Source: BAIKAL-G1 sp943369525 (GTDB lineage: Bacteria > Cyanobacteriota > Cyanobacteriia > PCC-6307 > Cyanobiaceae). Taken from it: DNA of 64,000 bases. The stretch lies in contig CALRNL020000007.1 of assembly GCA_943369525.1 (NCBI GenBank), positions 85,994 to 149,993 of the forward strand. Direction: 5' to 3'. The notes under the pieces are model-generated. The model made no database searches. It was not told the origin of the DNA and saw only the letters and a program-made list of their open reading frames with translations. Positions 9,135-18,126 of this stretch are shown one piece after another. Numbering within the stretch: the first letter of the stretch is position 1; each line of letters begins with the position of its first letter. The translations under genes and the position numbers were made by a program.

Positions 9135-9943
9135 GTTCGCTCGCCCCGATTTCGAGCGCCCCAGGCAAGGGGACTGTCCCCTCAAGCCCTGGTGCTGGTG
9201 GCCCAGGATTGGGGGCCACCAGGTTGGTACTGGCTGGCCTCAGTGGCATCGCCTGCTTGGCGGCCCTCCAGGCCCTGGCCCTGCCGCGCTGGCCTGCAGC
9301 CGCCCCCTTGGCCGCACCGGCGGTGCTGGCCTCCCTAGGGCAGGCTGGCCTAGGGGTAACGGCCCTGTCCTCCAGTCCTGGGCAGCGAAGCAATGAGCTG
9401 GCCCGCGGTCCGCGGCTGGCCTTCCTGCTGCGCGATGGTGCCACCACGGCCACCCTCGAGCTGGTGCCCGCCCAGGTGCGCCAACGCGCCAATTTCCAGC
9501 TGGCCCTGATCAGCCGCGACCAGCCGTCCCTGGCCCTGCCCCCGGGCCTGCCCCTGCGCGGCGATGGCGGCTCGCTCGCTTACGTGGAGGGCCCCATCGG
9601 CCAGCAGCAGCTGCGCCAGACCTGCTTGGTGAGCTTGCCCAAGGGAGGTGTTCCTGGCCCCGGATCCAAGGGGGCCCTGGAAGCCCCCTCTCCCACCAAT
9701 GCCAGCGCCATGCCTGCCCCGGTCGGCGGTGTTAGCGCCGCCCAGCTGGGGGCCGCCGCCGATCGCGGCGCCTCAGGCCCCCAGCTGACGCTTAGCCGCA
9801 TCCTTGGCCTGACCCCCAACCGCAACTTCGGATGCCTGCTGGTGAGTCTGGGCACGGCCGATCAATCCTCGGCCGCTGGGATCGATCGACTCTGGCGCAA
9901 GGTGTTGCCTAGCTTGGCTAAGACTTGGGCCGGCTCTGGGTAA
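9131..9943 (+). CDS. Cyanoexosortase-associated membrane-anchored protein
   Basis: This 270-residue protein has one clear hydrophobic segment at about 29-50 followed by an extracytoplasmic Ala/Pro/Gly-rich domain with no catalytic motif I can recognise. Cyanobacterial exosortases are normally followed by a small single-pass partner of this kind, and here the start overlaps the exosortase stop as ATGA. That coupling is the main evidence. The C-terminal part (NRNFGCLLVSLG, then an amphipathic end) is the best-structured region. The family match needs a profile search; the molecular role of the partner is not known. Confidence 0.68.
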   Translation: MSSLAPISSAPGKGTVPSSPGAGGPGLGATRLVLAGLSGIACLAALQALALPRWPAAAPLAAPAVLASLGQAGLGVTALSSSPGQRSNELARGPRLAFLLRDGATTATLELVPAQVRQRANFQLALISRDQPSLALPPGLPLRGDGGSLAYVEGPIGQQQLRQTCLVSLPKGGVPGPGSKGALEAPSPTNASAMPAPVGGVSAAQLGAAADRGASGPQLTLSRILGLTPNRNFGCLLVSLGTADQSSAAGIDRLWRKVLPSLAKTWAGSG

Positions 9944-10355
9944 GGAACGTGCGGTAAGTCCATGGCTTGCCATCAACCTTAATGATCGCAATTGGGCACC
10001 GCTTAGAGGCATGTGGGAAGGATTAAACGTTTGATTGGGCCAGGCCATTTTGGGGCGCGTCTTGATTCCAAGGCAGCCATGTTGACCTCCTCCAGCTAGG
10101 GCCCAGTGGACGTTCGATTGCAGATCAGGGGAGGCCCGTAACTCAGTGGTCTGCGTCCATGGGTTGGCCTAGATGGGAGTGCCAGCGGGGAGGGGGTTGG
10201 GTCTCCGCAAGCGCGCTCGGGCCAGGCCTTGGCACGGCGGCCAAAGACCAGGCCGCAGTCCACGCCAGCGCATCGGCCCCAACGGCAGCCATCTGCAGCG
10301 GATGCAGCTTGTCCACACCGTTCGTCTAGGTTTTTGAGGTGTGGTCTGGCCGGCA
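9944..10355. other. Non-coding gap, nothing convincing
   Basis: About 410 bp separates the exosortase partner gene from the LysR-like gene. The first part (9950-10090) is less GC-rich than its surroundings and may hold promoter elements, but I could not define a -35/-10 pair. The rest is GC-rich, with only overlapping antisense frames of skewed composition. No tRNA, hairpin-plus-T-tract terminator or repeat was recognised. Confidence 0.5.
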
Positions 10356-11234
10356 ATGCTCTCCCAGGAGGAGCTGGAATCCTTTGATTTTCTGCAGTGG
10401 TTCGGTACGGGAACCCTGGCTGCCCGTCAGCTGAGCTGCAACCAAGCCACCGTGTCGCGGCACGCAATCCATGTGCAAAAGACCCTGGGCATCAGCCTCG
10501 AACGCCAGCCCGGCGGCACCTATGGCATTTCGGGCGATCAACGGCTGTTGCGGCTTCAGCGCCAGGTCCACCAAGTGGCCCGTCTCCTAGGGCGGCGGCC
10601 GATGCGGCTCCATCTCATTTCGGGCAAGGGCCATTTGGCGATGGGTCTCCCGCCTGGCTGGTGCTCCAACCCTCCCTATCCGTTGGAGCCCCAGGTGGAT
10701 GGGGCTGTGCTTTTAGATGGCTATGTGCTCGATGCCTGCATCATGCAGCGCCCCCAGGTGGCATGCCTGGATTACCAGCGTTACTGCGTCATCGAACTGT
10801 TGAAGTCACCACTATTTTTGGTTGCCAATGGTTCCCATGCGCTCTGTCATGACAAGGGGATTACGGCTGCTGATCTAGCCAGTCAAGCCCAGTTAGTCCA
10901 TCTTGATATTATACCTGTAGCCACCCGTTTGGCCACGGAACAGTTGCACGCAAGTTTGCTTGGCGGCCAATCGCAAGTTGCGGTTCAACCTGAAAAGTCT
11001 GCACAACTGGCTGATTGTGCCACCTCAAAGCATGTCTTTTATGTCAGCGCATTGGGCTTGGACTGGCAAGATCGCGTGTGTGTAGATTTTAGCGTGAATT
11101 ATATTACAAGCGACTATATCGTTTTCTTGAGAGAGAACTTGGAGGCCCCGGGTATCCAGTTGCTTTTGGATCAATTGAGGTTGTCGTTGCGGTCAGCGGC
11201 TGCCCGCCTGCCAGCGTTGAGTTGCCCAATGTGA
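10356..11234 (+). CDS. LysR-like transcriptional regulator
   Basis: The N-terminus (MLSQEELESFDFLQWFGTG, then LSCNQATVSRHAIHVQKTLG) is a winged helix-turn-helix of the LysR type, in which the ATVSRH stretch is the recognition helix. The remaining 200 or so residues would form the effector domain but match the LysR substrate-binding fold only loosely. Such divergent LysR-like proteins are common in picocyanobacteria. I use ATG 10356; a GTG lies 15 bp upstream. The second half has lower GC than the start. It stands alone between the exosortase unit and the fucosyltransferase-like gene and could regulate either; this is not shown by the sequence. Confidence 0.65.
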   Translation: MLSQEELESFDFLQWFGTGTLAARQLSCNQATVSRHAIHVQKTLGISLERQPGGTYGISGDQRLLRLQRQVHQVARLLGRRPMRLHLISGKGHLAMGLPPGWCSNPPYPLEPQVDGAVLLDGYVLDACIMQRPQVACLDYQRYCVIELLKSPLFLVANGSHALCHDKGITAADLASQAQLVHLDIIPVATRLATEQLHASLLGGQSQVAVQPEKSAQLADCATSKHVFYVSALGLDWQDRVCVDFSVNYITSDYIVFLRENLEAPGIQLLLDQLRLSLRSAAARLPALSCPM

Positions 11235-11422
11235 TCGCTGCTTTGAAGCGCTGGGAGGGGGTGTGGGGACGGTTGCTTCGGCCTGGGTTGATGCCTAGCA
11301 GCTGCCCTTCCCCAGTCCCGTTTGGGACCCTGGTTGGCCAAGGTTTGTAAGGCCATGGTGGGCTGGAGTGGATAGGGGCATGGAAGGATTAGCTTGCTTT
11401 GCTGGGCCTTTGCCCAGGGCCT

Positions 11423-12544
11423 TCAGTGGTGTTGAATGACCTCGTTAATGACAGGGGGTTGCGGCCAGGATTGGTTGGTTGTGCCGACCAGCTGATTGAT
11501 CAGATTGGGGTGCTCATGCAACAGCTTGGCGAGGCCTGAAAAGCCAGAGTTACAGCATTGGGGCTGGGAGGAAGTGATCAATAGCGCTCGGCTGCTAGCC
11601 AGACACAGTAGATCTACAAGCATATTGGTGTTTAAGCGACGCCGGTCTTCACCATCTCTGGATACCCCTAGCTTGTGTAAGGGTTGGCCACCGGAGTCCT
11701 CCGTTGTTGTGACAGTGAAGACCTGGCTAGCAGTCAATAAGTCCTTGGCAGCAAGGATTACCGCGAGATCATCACTGCAGACCAAGACCCGTCTGCCGCT
11801 TAACCGGGAAGCTGCTTGCGATAGAAACGTGCGGTAGTCCGTTCGGATGTCCGTATTGCGGATGTGGATCGCATCGAAGTCATCCCCACATGTAGACAGG
11901 GCTTGGCGCACGGCCGCACGGACTGGCTCCGTGAGGGTGAGCAACTTTAGGGCATAAAATGATTCTTGGCCGCCGCCCGATCGGTGATGGACCACCACCT
12001 CCTCATCCCGGGGCAGGGTGCAGCCATTGTCAAGCGAGCGAAGCCGTTGCAGGGCCACATCAGCGATGAACTGCATACGCCGAGGGATTGTATCCGCAAA
12101 GTTTTGGGAAGGCGGCAGTGTGCATAGGTTGGCGGCGAAGGCGGCAGCGCGTTGCCAACGACTTGGTAGGTGATCTCCGGCGCAGCGAAGCTCGATTTGA
12201 CGATGGCAGAACTCGATTTGCCCCTGGCGAGCCGCGGGGTAGGTGGAACGCTGATTGAGCCGTTTAATGTCCTGATCACTGACGCGGCCAACGATGGGGA
12301 TGGGGCCAGCCTGCGTGGCAGCAGTGGGCATAAAATAATTGTCAAAGTCATCCCAGAATCCTGATACGCGGGTATCTATCAGTAAGTGGCGATTGGTAGC
12401 CATCGCATACTTGTACGATTTCCAAATCTGTACGAGCACGTCATTGAGGCCGCACCAATAGGGAACGCATAGCAGGATGCGGAGCCGATCCGTTTCGGCC
12501 GTGACAGCCCTGTCCCCCAAAAAATGATTAAACCCGATAACCAT
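11423..12544 (-). CDS. Fucosyltransferase-like (NodZ/FUT8-fold) protein, tentative
   Basis: The 373-residue product has three features that recall GT-B fucosyltransferases of the NodZ/FUT8 kind: HIRNTDIRTDYRTFL near residue 225 (compare the HxRRTDK peptide motif), RRVLVCSDDLAVI some 25 residues later, and MLVDLLCLASSRALLITS toward the end. The second Arg of the motif is Asn here. If the assignment is right it would transfer a deoxysugar from GDP-fucose. There is no signal peptide. It is alone on the minus strand, is less GC-rich than its neighbours, and could be an acquired gene serving the polysaccharide cluster. I would not assign a substrate. Confidence 0.5.
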   Translation of the reverse strand: MVIGFNHFLGDRAVTAETDRLRILLCVPYWCGLNDVLVQIWKSYKYAMATNRHLLIDTRVSGFWDDFDNYFMPTAATQAGPIPIVGRVSDQDIKRLNQRSTYPAARQGQIEFCHRQIELRCAGDHLPSRWQRAAAFAANLCTLPPSQNFADTIPRRMQFIADVALQRLRSLDNGCTLPRDEEVVVHHRSGGGQESFYALKLLTLTEPVRAAVRQALSTCGDDFDAIHIRNTDIRTDYRTFLSQAASRLSGRRVLVCSDDLAVILAAKDLLTASQVFTVTTTEDSGGQPLHKLGVSRDGEDRRRLNTNMLVDLLCLASSRALLITSSQPQCCNSGFSGLAKLLHEHPNLINQLVGTTNQSWPQPPVINEVIQHH

Positions 12545-12905
12545 TGGCGTCAGTCGGCAGATTGCTGGGACCAGGCTTGTTGTTCAAAGTATAAATTGGT
12601 GAGCAGGTATTGGTGTCAGTGCGGCATAAGTGAAGCGTTAACGCAGCAGGCCATGGGCATGGGTAAGCTCGATGCCAATCCAGGTGATGTCAGGAAGTGG
12701 AGCGTCCATATTTGGGGGATTATCATTGGCGTCGGAATGCCCTGGTCGGCCGGCTTAGGTGTCACTCTATTTAGTCATTCTATTTGGTCACGTGATTAGC
12801 TATGGTCCGGCATGGCGCCCCTCGATCAGGTTTTGCAGGATGACTTGTCTCGATTGTTTGTACGGATTATCCGTATGGATTGGTTCCATGGATGAGTTGG
12901 CTGGC
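12545..12905. other. AT-richer non-coding gap
   Basis: This 361-bp stretch lies downstream of the Wzc-like gene and upstream of the fucosyltransferase-like gene, both on the minus strand. It is clearly richer in A and T than the genes around it and should contain the promoter of the latter gene. A small plus-strand frame (12524-12799) overlaps the start of the neighbouring gene and has no recognisable domain, so I do not call it. One short perfect inverted repeat is listed separately. Confidence 0.5.
12861..12875. repeat. Perfect 7-bp inverted repeat
   Basis: The 15-mer TACGGATTATCCGTA consists of two 7-bp arms around a single base. It is too tight for a stem-loop RNA and looks like a dimeric protein-binding site, but its position about 30 bp past the stop of the Wzc-like gene gives no clear target. 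It may be chance. Confidence 0.35.
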
Positions 12906-15278
12906 CTATTTGACTGATTTGCGCTGGAGTAGGTGTCCTAGCCGCTCCAGTTGGGGCTGCATCCGTTCGCCCAAGGCCTTTTCCCAGGTCGGTTCGGGGC
13001 TGGAGGTGGTGGCGTAGTGATGCACATAGCCATAGTCGTGGCCGTAGTCATTCAGGCGCGTTGGCAGCATCTGCTGGTTGCAGATCGTGCCGAGGAGATC
13101 GATGCCGGCGGCTTCGATGCGGCGGCAGGCCTGGGGGGCCATGTCGCCCCGGACCTTGCCAAGCCCCACCAGGAACAGCATGCCATCGAGTTGCTCGCCG
13201 AGCATGGAGGCATCGGTGATTAACAGACAGGGAGGGGTGTCAACCAGGATCAGGTCGTAATTGGGCAATTGGCGAATCTGGTTTATTACCTCCCGGCAGC
13301 GCTCTGAGTTCAATAGCCGGGCCGGATCGGGCACCTTCGGGCCGGCCAGTAGTAGGTCGAGATGGTCGTTCACGGGCTGGACCAGATCGGCGGCTTCCAG
13401 GGTTGGATTTAGCAACAGGGAGGTGAAGCCTTCGCCCTTCTCCAGGCCAAAGAGCCTCTGTTGGGTGGGCAGGCGCAGGTCCCCATCCACCACCAGCACC
13501 CGCAGGCCCAGGTCGGCCAGGGTCGTGGCAAAAATGGCCACGGCCGTGGAGCGGCCTTCCCCTTGGCTGGAGGAGGTGATGCCGATCAGGCGGGGCTGGC
13601 TGTCGGCCCGCAACATGCGAAAGGTGGTGAATAGGCCGCGCAGGGATTCCTTCATGGCAAACCGTTCGGCTTCGCCCATGTCCCCTAGGGAGGTCGCAAT
13701 TGTTTTACCGGGTTCCAGTGGCAGGAAGGGAATCAGGCCGAGCACGGGCAGTTGCAGTGCCTTTTCCGCTTCTTCGGGGGTATGGAAGACCCGATCGGTG
13801 CGGTCCCGCAGGTAGGCGGCCAGGGTGGCCGCCACCAGGCCCAGCAGCAGGGCCTGGGCCAGACCCTGTTGGAGGTCCGGTTCCACCGGCACCGGATTGA
13901 AGTCTGCGGGGGCGATCACCTTCCAGGGCGTGGTGGCGCGGGCCTGCTCCAGTCGATAGGACTCCCGGGCCCGGATGTAGGAGGTGTAATTTTCCCGGGC
14001 TACCGCCAGCCGCTGTTGCAGGCTTTCGTATTCCTTGATCCGCTCGGGGCTGGCCCGAAACTTGTCATCGAGCAGCAGGATCTGGCGATTCACCTCATCT
14101 TGCTGGGCACCATTGGCCAGCAGGGAGGCCGTGAGTGAATCGACCGTTTGCCGTTGCACCACCGGCACGATCTTGGCCCGCCGGGCCTTCAGGGCTGCGA
14201 TCGTGGGCGACGACTCTTTGAAGGTGGCCCGGGCCGAGGCCAGGTCCTTCTCGATCATCTGCAGTTCCGCCAGGGGTGTGGCCGTGGCCGCCCCGGTGGC
14301 GGCGACATCGCGTAGGTCGGTGCGGGGCGCCGTGGCCAGGCCGGATGGTCCCAGTTGTTGGTCGGCCGAGGGGGCGCCGCTGGCCTGCAGTTGCAGCCGG
14401 CCGATCCGGGTGGAGGCGAGCTGGCTTTCCAGGGTGGCCTGTTGCCGCTGCAGGTCCCGCAGGGCGCCGGTGAGGTTGTCCCGGGAGGCCTGGAGTTGGC
14501 CGCTTTGCGCGGTGGGGTCCAGATAGCCGTAATGCACCCGGAAGCGGCGCAGTTGGTCCTGGAGGCTGTCCATGCGGGCCAGGAGCTCGGGGGCCTGCTG
14601 GCCCAGGAAGCGCACGCCGGAATCGAGGGCTTCCTGCCGCTGCACCTGGGAGAAGGCCACATAGCTACGCGATAACGCATCCAGGATTTGCTTCCCCTTC
14701 ACCGGATCATCCCAACGCAGGGAGACGGCCAGCACATTGCTCACCCCTTCCTGGGGCAGGCCAAAGCGAAGACTGCGCATGACCAGTTGCATGGAGACGG
14801 CCTGTTGGTCGGCAATCGGCGCGATCAATAGGGGGCTGCGTAGAAGCCGCACCATGTTCGGTAGGTTGTTGCGGTTGCCACCGCGGGCGATGGTCTCCAC
14901 CAGTCCAGAGTCGCCCCCGCCACTGCCCCGATCGACGGCCGCACCGTTCATTTCAAACGGGTTGACAATTTGCATCTCGAAGCCGCCTTCATAGACCGGT
15001 GCGAATAAGCGCTGACGCAAGATGTTGGCCGTTAGCAGGCTACTGACTGCGATAAAGGTGAGCACGAAGGTCCCCTGGCGCCGTTTGAGCGTGCGCAGCA
15101 GTTGGCCCAGGCCCGAGGAACCACCTCCAGGCCGCTCGGCCCCGGAGGCCAGGGGCGGTGGCAGCCCGTCCAGCACAGAGGTTTGCCGATACAGATGAAG
15201 GCCGCTCGAGCGGGCTGAACGTCGTCCGCCCCCAGGGGGAACAGGATTAGAGCCTTGGCCAGATAGTGCGCCAGTCAT
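12906..15278 (-). CDS. wzc: Wzc-like polysaccharide copolymerase with BY-kinase-like domain
   Basis: The protein has a Wzz-type N-terminal region with a membrane segment soon after a Pro/Gly-rich start, a long periplasmic coiled-coil part, a second membrane segment preceded by a Pro-rich NPVPVEPD stretch, and a cytoplasmic ATPase domain. The ATPase domain shows Walker A' (RVLVVDGDLRLP), Walker B (YDLILVDTPP) and a C-terminal tyrosine cluster of four Tyr. Walker A reads SSSQGEGRST, with Arg where the catalytic Lys is expected. Wzc proteins control chain length and export through Wza, and kinase activity cycles the complex. I place the start at 15278; an in-frame ATG at 15338 would run into the divergent regulatory region. 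Confidence 0.85.
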   Translation of the reverse strand: MTGALSGQGSNPVPPGGGRRSARSSGLHLYRQTSVLDGLPPPLASGAERPGGGSSGLGQLLRTLKRRQGTFVLTFIAVSSLLTANILRQRLFAPVYEGGFEMQIVNPFEMNGAAVDRGSGGGDSGLVETIARGGNRNNLPNMVRLLRSPLLIAPIADQQAVSMQLVMRSLRFGLPQEGVSNVLAVSLRWDDPVKGKQILDALSRSYVAFSQVQRQEALDSGVRFLGQQAPELLARMDSLQDQLRRFRVHYGYLDPTAQSGQLQASRDNLTGALRDLQRQQATLESQLASTRIGRLQLQASGAPSADQQLGPSGLATAPRTDLRDVAATGAATATPLAELQMIEKDLASARATFKESSPTIAALKARRAKIVPVVQRQTVDSLTASLLANGAQQDEVNRQILLLDDKFRASPERIKEYESLQQRLAVARENYTSYIRARESYRLEQARATTPWKVIAPADFNPVPVEPDLQQGLAQALLLGLVAATLAAYLRDRTDRVFHTPEEAEKALQLPVLGLIPFLPLEPGKTIATSLGDMGEAERFAMKESLRGLFTTFRMLRADSQPRLIGITSSSQGEGRSTAVAIFATTLADLGLRVLVVDGDLRLPTQQRLFGLEKGEGFTSLLLNPTLEAADLVQPVNDHLDLLLAGPKVPDPARLLNSERCREVINQIRQLPNYDLILVDTPPCLLITDASMLGEQLDGMLFLVGLGKVRGDMAPQACRRIEAAGIDLLGTICNQQMLPTRLNDYGHDYGYVHHYATTSSPEPTWEKALGERMQPQLERLGHLLQRKSVK

Positions 15279-15361
15279 CTCTAGGTTTGCTCGCGAGAGT
15301 GCTGCCAAACATAGTGACAGAAGAGGGCTATATTGCAAACTTGTTCAGAGGTCATCTACCC
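15279..15361. promoter_or_regulatory. Divergent control region between wzc-like and wza-like genes
   Basis: An 83-bp AT-richer gap separates the two divergent start codons. It contains TATATT near 15330 on the plus strand, TATGTT on the minus strand and the palindrome CTCGCGAG near 15291. These could be -10 elements and an operator, but spacing to convincing -35 hexamers is poor, so only the region is called. If the exporter starts at 15446 instead, the region extends further. Confidence 0.4.
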
Positions 15362-16579
15362 ATGATTAGGCCGTTTAGCCAAGCCAAAGCTGCTGTAAAT
15401 AGCCGCAAATATGTATCAATCAGGGGGCAAATCTGCGGCCTTTTAATGCGGGACTGCAGCAGGCTGCTGCAGAAGCGAACGGGGCGTCTCCGGTGGCGCA
15501 GGGGGCCTGGGCTGCTGGCGGCGGTTGCCGTGATTGGCCAGGGTTTGGCCCTGGTTCCGCCGGTGGGGGCCAGTGCCGGCCCCCAAGGGGTCGCCGTTCG
15601 CGCCTCGGCTGCGCCCCAGCGTGGCGGCCCAAGCCGGTCCGCCCTGGCGGCCCAGGCCGATCTCTACCGGCTTGGGCCCGGGGATGGCCTCAGCCTCAGC
15701 TTCCTGGATCCCTCGGCCAGCATGGTGTCGGGCGCGGTCACGATCCTGGCCGATGGCACCGCCACCTTGGCCTTGCTGGGGTCGGTGCAGCTCACCGGGC
15801 TCACGATCGGCCAGGCCCGGGTCTGGCTGCGCGACCTCTACGGCGAGTACCTGCTGCGGCCCGATCTCACCTTGAGCCTGGTCACACCCCGGCCGGTGAA
15901 GGTCACCGTGCTGGGAGAGGTGGAGAAGCCTGGCCTTTACAGCCTCACCACGATCAGCGCCACCCCCGTGTCGGCGATCCAGGCGGCCGGGGGCATCACA
16001 TTGAATGCAGATGTGCGCAAGGTCAGCCTACAGCGCCAGCCCCTAGGACGCGCCGGCCGGGTGGCCGAATCGGAGCTCAACTTGGGCGCCCTGTTGCAAT
16101 CGGGTGACCAGCGCCAGAACCCCCTGCTATTTGATGGCGACACCGTTGTGGTTGGCCGGATCGATAAGCCGGTGCCCGAGGAAATCTTTGCCCTGGGGGC
16201 CTCGAACCTGAGGCCCAGCACGGTCTCCATCAATGTGGTGGGAGAGGTGAAGGCTCCAGGGCGGCTGGCCCTGCCCGCGAATATCACTCTTTCGGAGGCG
16301 ATTCTGGCGGCGGGCGGCACAACCCCCTGGCGCGCTAAGACCAATGACATTGAGCTAGTTAGGATGAATCGGGATGGCACCTCAACCCGCGAGATCTTTA
16401 CACTTAACTACAACAAAGGAGTCTCTAACGCCTATAACCCTCCCCTCAAGGAAGGCGACACGGTGATTGTCAATCGCAGCGTCTATGGCGCTGGTATGGA
16501 TGCGATCAATCAGGTGGTGGCGCCCCTCACCTCCGTGGGCAATCTCTATTACCTCTATCGCAACTACTCCAGTTATTGA
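15362..16579 (+). CDS. wza: Wza-like polysaccharide export protein
   Basis: A basic, hydrophobic signal region (about residues 45-72 from this start, LLAAVAVIGQGLALV with ASA at its end) leads into a Poly_export domain (YRLGPGDGLSLSFLDP) and two SLBB segments, VKVTVLGEVEKPGLYSL and INVVGEVKAPGRLALP. This is the architecture of outer-membrane Wza channels that carry capsular or exopolysaccharide out of the cell. The alternative start ATG 15446 would place the signal peptide closer to the N-terminus and may be the true one. No lipobox Cys is obvious. It is divergent from its expected partner, the Wzc-like gene. Confidence 0.87.
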   Translation: MIRPFSQAKAAVNSRKYVSIRGQICGLLMRDCSRLLQKRTGRLRWRRGPGLLAAVAVIGQGLALVPPVGASAGPQGVAVRASAAPQRGGPSRSALAAQADLYRLGPGDGLSLSFLDPSASMVSGAVTILADGTATLALLGSVQLTGLTIGQARVWLRDLYGEYLLRPDLTLSLVTPRPVKVTVLGEVEKPGLYSLTTISATPVSAIQAAGGITLNADVRKVSLQRQPLGRAGRVAESELNLGALLQSGDQRQNPLLFDGDTVVVGRIDKPVPEEIFALGASNLRPSTVSINVVGEVKAPGRLALPANITLSEAILAAGGTTPWRAKTNDIELVRMNRDGTSTREIFTLNYNKGVSNAYNPPLKEGDTVIVNRSVYGAGMDAINQVVAPLTSVGNLYYLYRNYSSY

Positions 16580-16590
16580 TTCTCTCCGCC

Positions 16591-17700
16591 ATGGCAAATT
16601 CCAAGCCCCGTTTCAATTTCAAGGCGATTGGCTATGCCCTGCTCTGGCAGAGCTACTGGTTGCCCGTGCTCTTGATCCTTGCCCACGATCAGTGGTTGCA
16701 GGTGCGCCAGTTACGGCCACCGGACCATCCCCAGCAGCGGCCAGCGGTGCCCACCCCCAGTCAGGCCAAGGCCCAGCTGCCGCTTGCCCGCCTCCTGGCG
16801 GGCGAGCCCCTCGCCGCTGACTCCCTTCCCGTGGGCGCCGGTGAGGGCCAGCCGGTGATGCCAGGCCAGGGGATGGAACCTCACGGACCAATGGGTCAGG
16901 GGACAGCCTCCCAAGCGCCAGCTGCGTCAGTGACACCGTCCCAGGTGACGGCCCTGCCGAGGGACCGGGGGGGCCCCTTGGGTAGCGCCAGCCTGGAGGC
17001 CCCTTCGCGGCCCCTGGGTGGTTCAGGCCTGGTGGGCCCCCGGACCTCCACCCAGCCCTTTTTCGCCCAAACCCGGAATGCCCATCGGCTTGCGGTCCAG
17101 GCGCCCGCGCCCCAGTCCAGGCTCCTGGCGGGGCGTTCCGGCCTTCTCCTGGTGTCAGGGGTGGATCGCACGAGTCCGGTGTTGCGGCAGTTCACCGGCT
17201 CGGAACTCCTGGGGGGACCCTTGACCCTGCAGCAACCGAGCCAGGAGCCCATGTCACCCCTGGCCAGGGCCGAGCAGGCCCGACTGGCCCAAACCGGCGA
17301 CCCCCTGGCCCCCGTGCCCGCCCGCTGGCGCGAGCCGATGCGCCGCGAGCTGCAGGGCCTAGGCCCGGCCCGCTTGAGCCAGGCCCGGGTGGTGCACGTG
17401 CCCTCGGAGCGCATCAGCCGCACCGTGGTCTTGCCCTTGGCAATGCAGCACGACGGCAGCATTGATGCCTTGGTGGCCAGGGATCGGGCTGTCTCCGACC
17501 GCGACCTCAGCGATTGGGCCTCCCGCCAGGCGACGCCGGCCCAGGGCAGCGTCCAACCGGTGGTGCTCCATCTCCATCCCTTGCCCAAAACCACTGTCAC
17601 CGCCAGGGTGACACTGCCATCGGCAACGCCAGCCCCCGGGCCAGCCGTTGCCGATGCTCCAGCGGCGCAGGGACCTGCTGCCCCAGGGGGCCTTCCCTAG
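16591..17700 (+). CDS. Unrecognised single-pass Pro-rich protein with TonB-like layout
   Basis: I do not recognise this 369-residue protein as a known family. It has a short basic N-terminus, one membrane segment at about 14-33 (YALLWQSYWLPVLLILAHD), a long Pro/Gly/Ala/Gln-rich linker to about 260, and a small C-terminal part (about 264-335) reading RTVVLPLAMQHDGSIDALVA. That order resembles energy-transducing TonB proteins, which bridge inner and outer membranes. It starts 11 bp after the exporter stop, so the two are probably co-transcribed. The tail after 340 is low-complexity Pro/Ala. The TonB comparison is an inference from layout, not a family match. Confidence 0.6.
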   Translation: MANSKPRFNFKAIGYALLWQSYWLPVLLILAHDQWLQVRQLRPPDHPQQRPAVPTPSQAKAQLPLARLLAGEPLAADSLPVGAGEGQPVMPGQGMEPHGPMGQGTASQAPAASVTPSQVTALPRDRGGPLGSASLEAPSRPLGGSGLVGPRTSTQPFFAQTRNAHRLAVQAPAPQSRLLAGRSGLLLVSGVDRTSPVLRQFTGSELLGGPLTLQQPSQEPMSPLARAEQARLAQTGDPLAPVPARWREPMRRELQGLGPARLSQARVVHVPSERISRTVVLPLAMQHDGSIDALVARDRAVSDRDLSDWASRQATPAQGSVQPVVLHLHPLPKTTVTARVTLPSATPAPGPAVADAPAAQGPAAPGGLP

Positions 17701-18045
17701 CGAAAGCTTGGCCAGGATCCGTTCGATCGGCCCTGGCTGAAGCCCCTCTCGAAGGGGTGGGAGATGGAGAGGTCAGCTTCGCAAGGGATGGAGCCGGGGC
17801 CCCGAGCCCCACGAGCTCCGAACCAACAGGGACCCAACCTGCCAACCCAGTCCGCCCAAATCGATGGGATTGAGTTCAAGGAATCGATCCCTGGCAGCGT
17901 TGCTGTCTTGAGTCACCAGTTCGGCCAGGCCTGAATCACCTTGCATCGTTACCTGTTGGGTTGACCAGGGCCACGCCCCAGCCTTGAACCCGAACGGAAC
18001 CACGGCCGTGATGGAGAGTTCCTACGAGGGACCCAAGTTGGCCAT
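17701..18045. other. Gap between convergent genes, no gene seen
   Basis: This stretch runs from the stop of the Pro-rich protein to the terminator of the first VWA gene. It is GC-rich, with only short frames of skewed composition. I see no conserved element and no T-tract terminator for the plus-strand unit. Confidence 0.5.
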
Positions 18046-18075
18046 AAAAAACGCTGGTCGTTTCAACGACCAGCG
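18046..18075 (-). terminator. Rho-independent terminator of the DUF1194 gene
   Basis: The arms CGCTGGTCGT and ACGACCAGCG form a perfect 10-bp stem with a TTCA loop. On the minus strand they are followed at once by six T residues. The hairpin lies about 50 bp past the stop codon of the gene ending at 18127. Confidence 0.85.
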
Positions 18076-18126
18076 CAGCAGTGTCCAACCGAGGCCCGAC
18101 CCAGATCACTGGATCAGGCGGTTGCT

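Noticed and set aside
12524..12799. 91-codon plus-strand frame
   Set aside because: It overlaps the start of the fucosyltransferase-like gene on the other strand, has no recognisable feature and no good ribosome-binding site.
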